Positions 1 through 8,823 of a DNA stretch of 64,000 nucleotides are shown one piece after another. The DNA is taken from contig NC_087068.1 in assembly GCF_963678635.1 (NCBI RefSeq), positions 54,398,213-54,462,212 on the forward strand, in the 5' to 3' direction. This stretch comes from Symsagittifera roscoffensis (Eukaryota; Xenacoelomorpha; Acoela; Convolutidae). The stretch's first letter is position 1; every line of letters starts with the position of its first letter. The notes beneath the pieces are model-generated. The model made no database searches, had not been told where the DNA came from, and saw only the letters and a list, made by a program, of their open reading frames with translations. The position numbers were made by a program, and so were the translations under genes.

Positions 1-20
1 CTTTGTAGATATTATTTTAT

Positions 21-284
21 TCATAGCTTTGCAGAAGGTAGAATATAACCGACTGTACTTGATAAAATAGCTACCCAAACTGTTGTTTCTTCACATGTTG
101 TGGATAACATAATTCGAACGATTGCACATACTAGCATCAAAACTATAACAAAAAATTGGCACAAATAAACTAAAAGAGATCTATTACATGTACGTCCAAA
201 CAAATTCCATGATTTTCGTTCATGATTTTCTTCATCAAAAACAAAATTTCCTAAATTTACGGGCTTGTCACATTGATCGACCAT
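21..284 (-). CDS. Small Maverick membrane protein (left copy)
   Basis: An 87-residue protein with an ATG at 284. A polar N-terminus of about 30 residues is followed by a hydrophobic helix (about residues 37-58) and a second hydrophobic segment (about 66-82) ending in a short SAKL tail. I recognise the type as a small conserved Polinton protein encoded beside the packaging ATPase, but its function is unknown. This copy is identical to the one at 4038-4301. The packaging ATPase begins just downstream, so the fragment at 1-20 belongs to another ATPase start. Confidence 0.7.
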   Translation of the reverse strand: MVDQCDKPVNLGNFVFDEENHERKSWNLFGRTCNRSLLVYLCQFFVIVLMLVCAIVRIMLSTTCEETTVWVAILSSTVGYILPSAKL

Positions 285-360
285 CTTAACTCTAAAAAAA
301 AAGTTGACAATGAAATTTAATTAAAGTTTAAAAATGGTAGTACATTAAGAATAATATAAT

Positions 361-820
361 TTACAATTTGTTAAAAAAACATCGAGTCCATGTTCCGTAT
401 GCAAATGCTTTTCTTTCTGCACAGTGAAGAAGTTTTGCATGACAAAATGGGTAGTTGCTACACCTCCAATCATATTCTTCATCTTTGAATATCAAAAACT
501 GAACTTTAGGGCAAGCGTAGTCATCCAAATTAATAATCTTTGTTTCCAAAAACTCTGATAGAATCTTACATTTTTCATAACCTTTTGCAAAAATTCCGTG
601 TCTGTGGCTTCTAGATTTTTTAATATTTTTTCAAGTTCAGTATATTTTTCGTAACCACTGCTCCAATTGATTCCATGAAGATGCTGTGTACACCAAAAAG
701 ATGTTTGAAATTTTTGGGAGGAAGAAAGGAATATCCTTCTGTTTGTCCATCCTTATAAACTCCTAATTCTTTCACTATATTGCTTACAATACATTCAATA
801 TCCAAAACAACTAGACTCAT
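361..820 (-). pseudogene. DnaQ-like (DEDD-type) Maverick protein, frameshifted, left copy
   Basis: Starts with ATG at 820. The N-terminus carries LVVLDIE, a D-x-E motif like exonuclease motif I of RNase H-fold DEDD enzymes. A frameshift falls within about 60 codons of the start. The downstream frame, ending at 361, has two CxxC/H-like positions and closes with HCAERKAFAYGTW, conserved in this Polinton family to my knowledge. The two parts, 361-549 and 620-820, are best read as one gene of about 150 codons. A nuclease role is inferred from motif I alone. The lesion is the same in the right copy (4378-4837). Confidence 0.6.
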
Positions 821-859
821 TCTGTAACTGATTTCTCTGAAGTTTTTTGTTTAAAATGA

Positions 860-1109
860 TTAACAATCAAACAATGCATATACTGATGAAGCAAATATTT
901 TAACATATAAACAGAAAAATAGTCCAGTCACGTGACGAAGAAAGCATGAACTGGGGAGACTAGGTGCAACGTAACAATACCCAGGACCTTTTTTTGTTTG
1001 TAGTAGATTTCACAGATCCAGCAGAGTCATGTAGAATTGCATGTAGTCTAAAAACTTTGGAGTTTGCAAAAAAGTAATCCATACAGGAATTTCCGTATCC
1101 AATTAGTCC
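860..1109 (-). pseudogene. Small Maverick membrane protein, 5'-truncated left copy
   Basis: C-terminal part of the gene found complete at 4877-5180. Upstream it is cut at the duplication junction (1109/1110), where penton-gene sequence takes over. It shares the frameshift in the T7 run near 990. The codons upstream of the run include LHAILHDSAGS, and those after it include GPGYCYVAP and then a hydrophobic tail. Confidence 0.55.
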
Positions 1110-1758
1110 AATGTAGATATTATGTTTCCATTTTTTACTTTGGAAATGAAAGAAATACAACGCAGTAATGGAGTTTTTGTATCGCCTACTATATTATATT
1201 CTATAATATCACTATAAATCATTAAGGAATGTATTCTTATAATGTCGTAAGAATACTGAGGATAATGTGGTCCTTTTCCTTTCATTATAACACCTGTTTG
1301 ATTTTGTTCTAAATCACAACCAAAAATGTGACTCAAATCAGCACTTTGAATTATAAACACTGATTGATCCTCAGGTAAATGAATGGCAACTTTTTGTGTA
1401 ATCTTATCTACTGATACATAAATTCCGTTATATTCATATTTTTGTGCGCCTATACGTTTTGAACTTTGTCATTCATGACTACAACTATATCAACAATACT
1501 TGGATACAATCCAGGTTCAACATGCATCGGTTGAATTTTTCTTTTTTCCTCAGGACTTTCTCGTCCATCTACGAAAGTAAACTTTCCCTCTGTAACGTTT
1601 TGGTACAAAGAAGGGTACGATATTTCTGGAATAGCAAATTCCCATTCTCCTTTCAGATGTATTTGTTCCGGTAGAAAATTTGTAAAGGAACTAAGACTGT
1701 TATTCGGATAACAATTAAAAGAAGCATTAGAAACTAGCTCGATAGTAAAAGAATCCAT
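1110..1758 (-). pseudogene. Maverick minor capsid (penton-like) protein, broken
   Basis: Probable ATG at 1758; upstream codons in the same frame are alternative starts only. The N-terminal segment (MDSFTIELVSNAS..., then ...EQIHLKGEWEFAIPEI) matches the start of the Polinton minor capsid (single jelly-roll, penton-like) family as I know it. The reading frame shifts near 1450. A second segment runs from about 1360 to the duplication junction at 1110, where the natural C-terminus is replaced by unrelated sequence. It lies 44 bp downstream of the integrase on the same strand. Confidence 0.66.
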
Positions 1759-1801
1759 GACAACTGATCGATAGAAACTCAAATTAAAAAATGAGTTACC
1801 A

Positions 1802-2729
1802 CTAATCTGAACATTTTCTCAGCTCTTTTTCATAAAATTTTCCCAGAATTTCTTCTTTTTCGAGATCTTTGATGATATATGTTGGAGGTTTTTTTGTAGA
1901 TATTGCCGAAATTTCAAAAATTTCATCTGTAAACTGTGGCTTGTATAGTTTTCGGAACGGAATATCTTTTTTCGAAATTCTAACTCTATCACCAATTTTG
2001 AATTTTGGTCTAGTATATTTCCTGAATGATTTGTTATACAATATTGATAAAAAAATCACTGTTTTTCACATCTCTAGGAGATTTTCCAATTGATCGATTT
2101 TTGCGGCAGTTCAATGTAGAAACAAATTGCTGCAATTTGGGGATAAATTTTTCACCATGATCTTCAATGTTTCGATATATTATATGTTTTAAAGATTGAA
2201 TTGCTCTCTCTGCAAATGCAGCTTTGGTTTCACTCATTGTTGAGTAAACTTCAATGTCTTTCTCCTTGCAAAACTTTTTAAAAGTTCCCCCCTATTCTGT
2301 TCCTTTATCAACCCAAAGTTTTTCGAGAAATCATTTTCTAAAAACTTGTAAAGTGTCTTTGGCATACTTTGTTTTCATTGTTTGAACTCTGACAAATCTC
2401 GAAAAAATATCTACAGCAACTAATAAATACTAGATTCCATTGTTTTGACTAGCTAACTTGTCTACAAAAGCCAAGTCCATACACCAGATTTCATTGATAT
2501 ATTTAGAAAACGCTTGAAGTCTTCGGAAAAACTTGATTGGTGGACCAAATTTTGTATACGATGTCTTGGTTTGTAAAAACTTTTCTACTTTCTTTTTTGA
2601 TAAACCACTCGCTTTACTCAAGTTTTGAATAGAACCGTACGCAGCTCTGCCCCTAGAATACAATCTGTTTAGTCTTACCTTTTCAGATTTTGAAAGGAAT
2701 CCAAGTTCCTCTATCTTTTGCTTTGGCAT
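1802..2729 (-). pseudogene. Maverick rve-family integrase, multiply interrupted
   Basis: Integrase that would insert the transposon into host DNA. Order on the minus strand: basic helical N-terminus (ATG at 2729), first catalytic Asp in WCMDLAF near 2480, then a stop in NNGI-stop-YLL near 2432. The second Asp motif DKGTE (near 2300) is followed immediately by a second in-frame stop. The block ETKAAFAERAIQSLK contains the catalytic Glu. A frameshift near 2050 precedes a chromo-like C-terminal domain (KIGDRVRISKKD... to 1802). DDE residues are visible, but at least three lesions make it non-functional as read. The start overlaps the gene at 2683-3093. Confidence 0.86.
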
Positions 2730-3093
2730 TCTTGTTAATAACAAGTTTAGGAGGAATATGTGTTGCTTCCAAAATAGTAAAGTAAATATCTGGAAAATTG
2801 GTATTTTTTCGCTTTAGTGCACACACAAAGTCTACAATCGATTCTTTTGTATCTCGATTATCCAATATAATATTGTCTGACTGGCTGATTTTAATTGTAG
2901 GAGAATTCAAAATTAAATCAATAATATGCTTTTTGTTGCTCGTTTTCAACCTCGCATTTACAGCACTGTAAACAGAATCAAAAATTTTTGGTACAATCTC
3001 CTCTTTTTCTTGCTTTTGTTCCAATTTTTGTTTTCTTGGAAGTGTACTTTGTGATTGATAAACTGAGTACGGAATTAAAACAAACTGTTCCAT
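2683..3093 (-). CDS. Conserved Polinton protein of unknown function
   Basis: An intact frame with ATG at 3093; an upstream TTG at 3117 is in frame. It encodes about 136 residues: a Gln/Lys/Glu-rich stretch (residues 12-33), a helical middle and a C-terminus ending PFKI. I recall closely similar proteins in other Polintons at the same position between ATPase and integrase, without known role. It overlaps the 5' end of the integrase by about 47 bp. It is the only ordinary-length, uninterrupted member of this core block. Confidence 0.62.
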   Translation of the reverse strand: MEQFVLIPYSVYQSQSTLPRKQKLEQKQEKEEIVPKIFDSVYSAVNARLKTSNKKHIIDLILNSPTIKISQSDNIILDNRDTKESIVDFVCALKRKNTNFPDIYFTILEATHIPPKLVINKNAKAKDRGTWIPFKI

Positions 3094-3149
3094 ACTATGC
3101 CAATCGTTTAATGACAAAAGGGGTGATGATAGATATCAATTGTAACCCT

Positions 3150-4035
3150 TTAGTTGAACTTAAAATAATTCTTCTTTTGTGTAGAGGAGTTCTTTTTTGT
3201 GTTAGTTCCGAAATTTCTTTTCAATATTTTACTACGTCTTCTTTCCGAAGATCTCGAAGCTCTCCTCTTAATAGGTTTACTAAACACTCGCTCAGAAATT
3301 GAATGAAATATTTTGGGCAATTGAGAATGAATTGTTTTCGAAGCCTTAGGGAAAATTTTTGAAATATTGGGAGAATAGAGACGTATTGTGTACTCATTGT
3401 CCAAAAACTTTGTCTCTATTCCAGCTGGTAAGTAAAATTTTGTTGGAACTGAGCCACTATTAGTGCAATACCTAAATGAATCAACTGTTTTTGGGGTTAA
3501 ATCAATAAGTAAATGACCATAAGGAACGATTGTTGCATCTTGATACCACTCTTTCAAGTGAGATCCTAGACCTAGTTGTTGACTTAATGTATTGATTTGT
3601 AAAACATCCCTCGGCGACTTGAACAAGACTATGTGTGTAATTTGTACTCTACATCTCGTCCTAATTTGCTTTGATGAAATAAATTGCGTTTAATGTATAT
3701 TGTATTCAGACCCCTGTGTCTCCCCGCTATAGCAATTTTTACAAATTGTTTGGAGTTTGAAATTTCTTCACAAGAATCATCAAATATAAGCAAATACTTA
3801 GTTCCATTATTGGGGAGATTTTCAATCAAGTCAAAATCTACTCCTTAGATAAATTTAAGGTTTTTTCTTTGCATTTGACTATAAAGAGGTTGATAATTTT
3901 GATAAAAATAAAAAATTTTGTCGAATGCTGGTTGAAAAGTACCAATTTTCAACCAATCAAAAATAAGATGCGATTTTCCAGATCTACTTGGTCCAACTAA
4001 AGAAATGAAAATTCGTTCTTTGTAGATATTATTTT
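3150..4035 (-). pseudogene. Maverick genome-packaging ATPase (FtsK/HerA type), broken
   Basis: ATPase thought to pump DNA into capsids. Walker A GPSRSGKS lies near 3985, Walker B LLIFDDS near 3790, followed by the conserved GRHRGLNTIYI element near 3720. The C-terminal third (from about 3620) contains SPRDVLQINTLSQQLG, then a basic Ser/Arg/Lys-rich tail to 3150. Lesions are an in-frame stop near 3845 and a frameshift near 3630. The frame is closed upstream by a TAA at 4034-4036, so a conventional ATG is missing; the start may be lost or supplied by splicing. Confidence 0.86.
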
Positions 4036-4037
4036 AT

Positions 4038-4301
4038 TCATAGCTTTGCAGAAGGTAGAATATAACCGACTGTACTTGATAAAATAGCTACCCAAACTGT
4101 TGTTTCTTCACATGTTGTGGATAACATAATTCGAACGATTGCACATACTAGCATCAAAACTATAACAAAAAATTGGCACAAATAAACTAAAAGAGATCTA
4201 TTACATGTACGTCCAAACAAATTCCATGATTTTCGTTCATGATTTTCTTCATCAAAAACAAAATTTCCTAAATTTACGGGCTTGTCACATTGATCGACCA
4301 T
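4038..4301 (-). CDS. Small Maverick membrane protein (right copy)
   Basis: Identical to the protein at 21-284: 87 residues, ATG at 4301, two hydrophobic segments (about residues 37-58 and 66-82). It ends 3 bp before the first ATPase codons, a tight arrangement suggesting co-transcription. Function unknown; a membrane or envelope-associated role is a guess. Confidence 0.7.
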   Translation of the reverse strand: MVDQCDKPVNLGNFVFDEENHERKSWNLFGRTCNRSLLVYLCQFFVIVLMLVCAIVRIMLSTTCEETTVWVAILSSTVGYILPSAKL

Positions 4302-4377
4302 CTTAACTCTAAAAAAAAAGTTGACAATGAAATTTAATTAAAGTTTAAAAATGGTAGTACATTAAGAATAATATAAT

Positions 4378-4837
4378 TTACAATTTGTTAAAAAAACATC
4401 GAGTCCATGTTCCGTATGCAAATGCTTTTCTTTCTGCACAGTGAAGAAGTTTTGCATGACAAAATGGGTAGTTGCTACACCTCCAATCATATTCTTCATC
4501 TTTGAATATCAAAAACTGAACTTTAGGGCAAGCGTAGTCATCCAAATTAATAATCTTTGTTTCCAAAAACTCTGATAGAATCTTACATTTTTCATAACCT
4601 TTTGCAAAAATTCCGTGTCTGTGGCTTCTAGATTTTTTAATATTTTTTCAAGTTCAGTATATTTTTCGTAACCACTGCTCCAATTGATTCCATGAAGATG
4701 CTGTGTACACCAAAAAGATGTTTGAAATTTTTGGGAGGAAGAAAGGAATATCCTTCTGTTTGTCCATCCTTATAAACTCCTAATTCTTTCACTATATTGC
4801 TTACAATACATTCAATATCCAAAACAACTAGACTCAT
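4378..4837 (-). pseudogene. DnaQ-like (DEDD-type) Maverick protein, frameshifted, right copy
   Basis: Same as 361-820. ATG at 4837, motif LVVLDIE at residues 3-9, a frameshift, then the C-terminal frame to 4378 with HCAERKAFAYGTW. It sits 76 bp upstream of the membrane-protein gene and 40 bp downstream of the gene ending at 4877. Confidence 0.6.
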
Positions 4838-4876
4838 TCTGTAACTGATTTCTCTGAAGTTTTTTGTTTAAAATGA

Positions 4877-5180
4877 TTAACAATCAAACAATGCATATAC
4901 TGATGAAGCAAATATTTTAACATATAAACAGAAAAATAGTCCAGTCACGTGACGAAGAAAGCATGAACTGGGGAGACTAGGTGCAACGTAACAATACCCA
5001 GGACCTTTTTTTGTTTGTAGTAGATTTCACAGATCCAGCAGAGTCATGTAGAATTGCATGTAGTCTAAAAACTTTGGAGTTTGCAAAAAAGTAATCCATA
5101 CAGGAATTTCCGTATCCAATTAGTCCGCCAAAAGGAAATTTTTGGTCCATTTCTTTTAAATTTATATTTCTGTACGTCAT
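4877..5180 (-). pseudogene. Small Maverick membrane protein with C-terminal hydrophobic tail, frameshifted
   Basis: ATG at 5180. The first about 58 codons include IGYGNSCMDYFFANSKVF and LHAILHDSAGS. A run of seven T near 5008 (A on the coding strand) then shifts the frame. The alternative frame continues with GPGYCYVAP, an RHVTG motif and a hydrophobic C-terminus ending at 4877. I believe this is a conserved Polinton family but cannot name it. The break at a homopolymer could be a sequencing error. Confidence 0.5.
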
Positions 5181-5607
5181 TTTCTACAGTGCATTCGTCA
5201 ATAATGATACAAGATTTTTTGAAGGTCTCTACATAACCTAGTAATGAAGGAAGCATATCAAGTAATTTATCATATTCTTCTCTTTGTAGTTGTAAAGATT
5301 GATTATTTTTCCATTGATTTCCATTTTTACGATATTCTAAAAGATCAATTTTTTTGATATCAGATCGGTATTCTATGTGAATTTTTCTTCTACCATTATG
5401 CAGAGTCCACTCAAAGTGAGATATTTGTGAGTCTACGTCCAAATTCTGCAAGTTTGGTAAATTTTGAGATTCTATAATTGTTAGTGAAATTTTTTGCGAT
5501 TTTTCTTCTAGAACAATATGAAAAAGTCCCAATTTATTGTGAAGTTTTAAGAGTAAATTTCTTGAAAAACCAATATTCCAACTCACACTGTTCAACACCA
5601 ATACCAA
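5065..5607 (-). CDS. Unrecognised Maverick protein, possible PC4-like domain
   Basis: About 180 residues with no in-frame ATG near the start (TTG at 5607), so the true start may be missing or spliced. It contains repeated beta-type segments followed by a helix: residues about 67-110 (FEWTLHNGRRKIHIEY to REEYDKLLDML) look like the strand-strand-strand-helix layout of PC4-type single-stranded DNA-binding domains. The last 38 codons overlap the gene at 4877-5180 in another frame and may not be translated. The PC4 comparison is a fold-level impression, not a motif match. Confidence 0.42.
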   Translation of the reverse strand: MVLVLNSVSWNIGFSRNLLLKLHNKLGLFHIVLEEKSQKISLTIIESQNLPNLQNLDVDSQISHFEWTLHNGRRKIHIEYRSDIKKIDLLEYRKNGNQWKNNQSLQLQREEYDKLLDMLPSLLGYVETFKKSCIIIDECTVENDVQKYKFKRNGPKISFWRTNWIRKFLYGLLFCKLQSF

Positions 5608-5667
5608 TTAAAAATGATTTTGAGGATAAATTGTTAAATTACAAGACAAAAACATAAATAACACAAA

Positions 5668-6180
5668 TTATTGTACATTACAGTTCTCAACAAACATAAA
5701 GTCTCCCAAAATTTGGGACAGTTATTTGAATACGTTCAAAGTATAGTTGACATAGGCAACTTGTTTCATTGCTTCATTCTCTTTTGCGGTGAACAGTCGA
5801 ATCTGAATGTAGGGAGATTTGTTAAAATTGTACCTCTTGATCGTGACACAAACTTGTCTTCTATTTTATGTTGCTATGTCATACACTTTGTTGCAGTTGG
5901 CAAGCTCCTGATCCATAGTTGACTCTTTGTCAGAAGTGAGTTCCAATATGGGAACGAGTCCAAGGTTTTCAGCATCGTGAATAACAGTATTTCTAATTGC
6001 TGAGATTGCTTCTCCTTCTTTTTCACCAAGGTAGACTTGCTGTCTTTTTTCGAGTTGTCCCAACTCATTTTTCTTGAATAGTTGAAAGCAGGATTTTTGG
6101 GACCAAGCAAATCTCCCAATTCTTGTTTGATTTTTTGAGAATTCAATGTAATTGGGACTTGTGTCTTTTCTTGAGTACAT
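5668..6180 (-). pseudogene. Maverick PC4-like protein, frameshifted
   Basis: ATG at 6180. The N-terminal frame (to 5866) contains IGRFAWSQKSCFQLF and LGEKEGEAISAIRN, a strand-strand-helix pattern. A frameshift near 5870 leads into a frame with SPYIQIRLFT and VAYVNYTLNVFK, a second such pattern, broken by one stop near 5712 and ending at 5668. Both halves resemble the PC4/p15 single-stranded DNA-binding fold, known in several viruses as a transcription or replication cofactor. Confidence in the fold is moderate and in the function low. Confidence 0.45.
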
Positions 6181-6394
6181 TTTTGAAGAACAGACTGATC
6201 AGATGAAGAGAAATGAGAGAAATGAATTTGAGATCAAACGAACTTGAAAGTAAACAATATGAGTCATTCACTGAACCATAAAAGGAAATAGAACTATAAT
6301 TGGAATTTTTGAGGGAAATTTCCAAATATGGAATTGTGTAGGTGTTAGTGTTCCTATATAAATCCATAATTTTCAGCAAAAATCATTGTTCCAG
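6181..6394. promoter_or_regulatory. Divergent intergenic region
   Basis: This 214 bp gap separates the minus-strand structural block from the plus-strand gene at 6,395 and must hold two outward promoters. It is AT-rich, with ATATAAAT at 6,356-6,363 as a possible TATA element for the plus gene. TTCCAG immediately precedes the ATG at 6,395 and looks like a splice or trans-splice acceptor. Confidence 0.4.
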
Positions 6395-6994
6395 ATGGCA
6401 GCAGCTATTTGTCAAGCTCTTCCCAGTTTTTATTCAGAGTATTGTCAAAAATCGCTATATATTTCCGTTTCCAGTGATTTTTACGAAAAATATATCGTAA
6501 CCAATAATTTTTGTGTCTCTACCCACAATTCTTACTGTTCTTTGGAAATTTGTAAGTTCCACATACTTCTGATTGGTTCATCTTTCGATCAAATTTTACA
6601 ACGATTGGGTAATTTTCATTTCACATACCAAATTATCGATTGTCTTTACACTCTGTACAAATACAGGTTTTATTCGAATGTTATTTCATCAACTGGCGAA
6701 GTTTTCAATCAACTTGACCGCGCTGTTCATCAAAATTTGAAATGGAAAGGAGCAGGAAAAATGCCAAGTGTTGCAAAGAAAAGACTGTTACGCAAAAAAT
6801 TCAAACGTCACTATTTATGTTCTAACCAGAAACTAGCTTCCACACAAACTATTGGTTCAGCTTTTCTAGAAAGAGTTCGTAAAGTACAAAACTCAAAATA
6901 TGAACATGATTTGTTAAAAATAATTGACTGTTTTATTGATGGTTATGGATTTGTAAATAAGGATCATGTCAATTTTTCAATAAAAAACTTCTGA
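6395..6994 (+). CDS. Unrecognised Maverick cargo protein
   Basis: ATG at 6,395, preceded directly by TTCCAG. About 199 residues. The N-terminal half is rich in Tyr, Phe, Ser and Cys. A strongly basic patch follows at about residues 119-135 (AKKRLLRKKFKRHYLC), suggesting nucleic-acid binding or nuclear localisation, and the C-terminus is helical. No catalytic motif was recognised. The frame is intact, unlike the core genes, which is compatible with later acquisition or continued selection. Confidence 0.55.
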   Translation: MAAAICQALPSFYSEYCQKSLYISVSSDFYEKYIVTNNFCVSTHNSYCSLEICKFHILLIGSSFDQILQRLGNFHFTYQIIDCLYTLYKYRFYSNVISSTGEVFNQLDRAVHQNLKWKGAGKMPSVAKKRLLRKKFKRHYLCSNQKLASTQTIGSAFLERVRKVQNSKYEHDLLKIIDCFIDGYGFVNKDHVNFSIKNF

Positions 6995-7164
6995 TATTCC
7001 ATCTATTTTCTCTCATATGTTTACAAAATTACCATTAATTACCAAAAAAAAATCACCGTTGTCAAAAACCTTTGCACAAAAAATTTTCAAACATGTAAGA
7101 AAGATGTAATATTTGTTTTGATTTTCAAAAAGTTGCAAAAAACATTTCAATTTTTTTAACAAGT

Positions 7165-7502
7165 TGTAAAAAATGTTTCAATTTTTTGGCATAATGCGAA
7201 AAGTGTTTCAACTTTTTTGAGAAGATGCGAAAAGTGTTTCCTTTTTTTTAACAAGATGCGAAAAGTGTTTCACTTTTTTAGTACAAATGCGAAAAAATTT
7301 CACTTTTTCGACAAAATGCGAAAAGTGTTTTACTTTTTTCGATAAAATGCGAAAAGTGTTTCAATTTTTTCGACAAAATGCGAAAATTGTTTTAGTTTTA
7401 TCGATAAAATGCGAAAAAGGTTTCAATTTTTACGACAAAATGCAAAGGGTTTTACTTTTTTTCGACAAAATGCGATCAGTCTTTAAATTTTTTCTACAAA
7501 AG
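7165..7502. repeat. 31-bp tandem repeat array
   Basis: The core ATGCGAAAAGTGTTT starts its GCGAAAAG at 7196, 7227, 7258, 7289, 7318, 7349, 7380, 7411, 7442 and 7472. Spacing is 31 bp in most steps (29-31 bp). Units contain a short T-run and a CGACAAA or CGATAAA spacer. An open frame across 7,287-7,610 is a by-product of the repeat and is not called as a gene. It lies in the non-coding gap after the 6,395-6,994 gene. Confidence 0.9.
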
Positions 7503-7764
7503 GCTAAAAGTGTGTACAAGATGCAAAATCGATTAGGTATTTTTTTACTTGTGTACAGTTTTTCTAGTGTTTTTTCGAATTTTTGTGCAAAAATTAATCA
7601 AATTTTTTAACATGTGTGCGAGTTCGAAGCACTTAACTAAGTCCTAATTGTTTTTCAATGGTTTACCTTGAACCTCTCATCTATTCTCATAATTAAAGTG
7701 AAATTGAAGAAATTAATTACAGAAAACGAAGTCAAAACCAAACAACCTTTATTTACAAAAACAT

Positions 7765-8259
7765 TTAATCAAAGAGCTGTCGAGCAGCAGAAGAGTTCTG
7801 GAGGTTCTCTATAGAACGCAGAGCTGGACGAGGTTCCATTGCTGGTGGTTGTTGTGGAGGAGTGTTTTGAGGCGTCATTGTTTCTGAGAACCCCTCATCT
7901 TCATCTATTGTGATGGGGTTTTCGACTGATCCTTCTTCCTCCCAAGGAAAGAGGAAGTCGTCGACTGGTTGAGCCACAAATCTTGAGTCCGGAATCTCGG
8001 GATAGTTCATTCCCACATGATCAGAAACTTCCCCCATCATTTGCATTGTTCCAAGTTGGTTCTCTGTGATGGGAACTTGCATCATATGATGTTCGTTGAA
8101 ATCCCTTTGCATCACTTCCACCATGTGCCAGAATTGGATTGGGATATCCATTCGTGCCAGAAAAACTCCAGAGACTGTTTCTCGCACTTGAATTTGTACT
8201 AAATCAGGCGAAAATTCTACATAGTACATGAGGTTGCTGTTTTGCACTGAGAAGATCAT
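7765..8259 (-). CDS. Unrecognised acidic Maverick cargo protein
   Basis: ATG at 8,259; about 164 residues. Residues 1-50 alternate beta-type segments and end in a helix (IPIQFWHMVEVMQ), reminiscent of a PC4-like domain. The middle is Met/His-rich. A strongly acidic segment (PITIDEDEGF, about residues 115-125) resembles a SUMO-interaction motif. The C-terminus is Pro/Gln-rich and disordered. It could be a small regulator, but no function can be assigned. Confidence 0.5.
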   Translation of the reverse strand: MIFSVQNSNLMYYVEFSPDLVQIQVRETVSGVFLARMDIPIQFWHMVEVMQRDFNEHHMMQVPITENQLGTMQMMGEVSDHVGMNYPEIPDSRFVAQPVDDFLFPWEEEGSVENPITIDEDEGFSETMTPQNTPPQQPPAMEPRPALRSIENLQNSSAARQLFD

Positions 8260-8823
8260 TTTGAGCAAAATGATTTAAGCTCAAATTGAGTTAAATTGAG
8301 TTAAAGAGTAAAAACAAGAAAGAGTTGAGAGAGGAGGTAGCTGACGGAAGATAAATTGAAATTAAGGTATTTAGAGCTGAGAGAGGAGGTAGTTGACGGT
8401 AGTTAAGTTGAAAATAAAATGATTTTTAGTTAGGAGTTAGGGGTACCTTAAACTCGACTGTGTGGGTTTAACCAATCAGAATTGATTTTCCTTATTTGGA
8501 TTGTAGTCGTGTCCAATCAGATTTCAGCTTCCTTTTATGGGATTCTTGGATAAAAGTCGTATCCAATCGGAAACAAAGCTCCATTTTGGATTTTGGATTT
8601 TGTTGTTTCCAATCACAAAAACGTTCATTTTTGTTCTAGTTGTCGTATCCAATCTGAAGACGCTTTTAAGGACTTAAATCTTCCAAATAAGTAAAAATAT
8701 ACACAAAAGCCATTTCAAAAATAAATGACCAAAAGTTGTTTGCAGTGAAAATAAGAAATATTGCTGATATAAGTAACAAAAGAAAGAAAATTAATAAAAG
8801 TAACATCTCTGCAATTTTTTTCA
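8260..8823. promoter_or_regulatory. Gene-free region with repeated CCAATC elements
   Basis: No gene seen. The segment GAGAGAGGAGGTAG-TGACGG occurs twice near 8,328 and 8,379. A looser repeat carries GTCGT-TCCAATC at 8506-8518, 8556-8568 and 8642-8654, with a degenerate copy near 8602-8613, spaced 40-50 bp apart. CCAAT elements are typical NF-Y sites, so a promoter or enhancer for the gene at 7,765-8,259 is plausible. Confidence 0.5.

Larger units (their letters stand above)
1..1109. repeat. Tandem duplication, partial second unit
   Basis: Bases 1-1109 match 4018-5126 at an offset of 4017 bp with no difference that I can see. Identity stops after AATTAGTCC at 1109/5126. The layout fits a tandem duplication of a 4,017 bp unit (1110-5126) whose next unit runs off the left edge. 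The junction at 1109/1110 joins the penton gene to the middle of a small membrane-protein gene. Confidence 0.93.
4018..5126. repeat. Tandem duplication, right copy of 1-1109
   Basis: Right-hand copy of the segment at 1-1109. It carries the membrane protein, the DnaQ-like gene and most of the second small membrane-protein gene in their natural context beside the ATPase. Even the frameshifts are shared, so the damage predates the duplication or both copies derive from one sequence in the assembly. Confidence 0.93.

Noticed and set aside
7287-7610. Plus-strand protein of about 107 residues over the 31-bp repeats
   Set aside because: The repeat period is not a multiple of three and the product only mirrors the DNA repeat.
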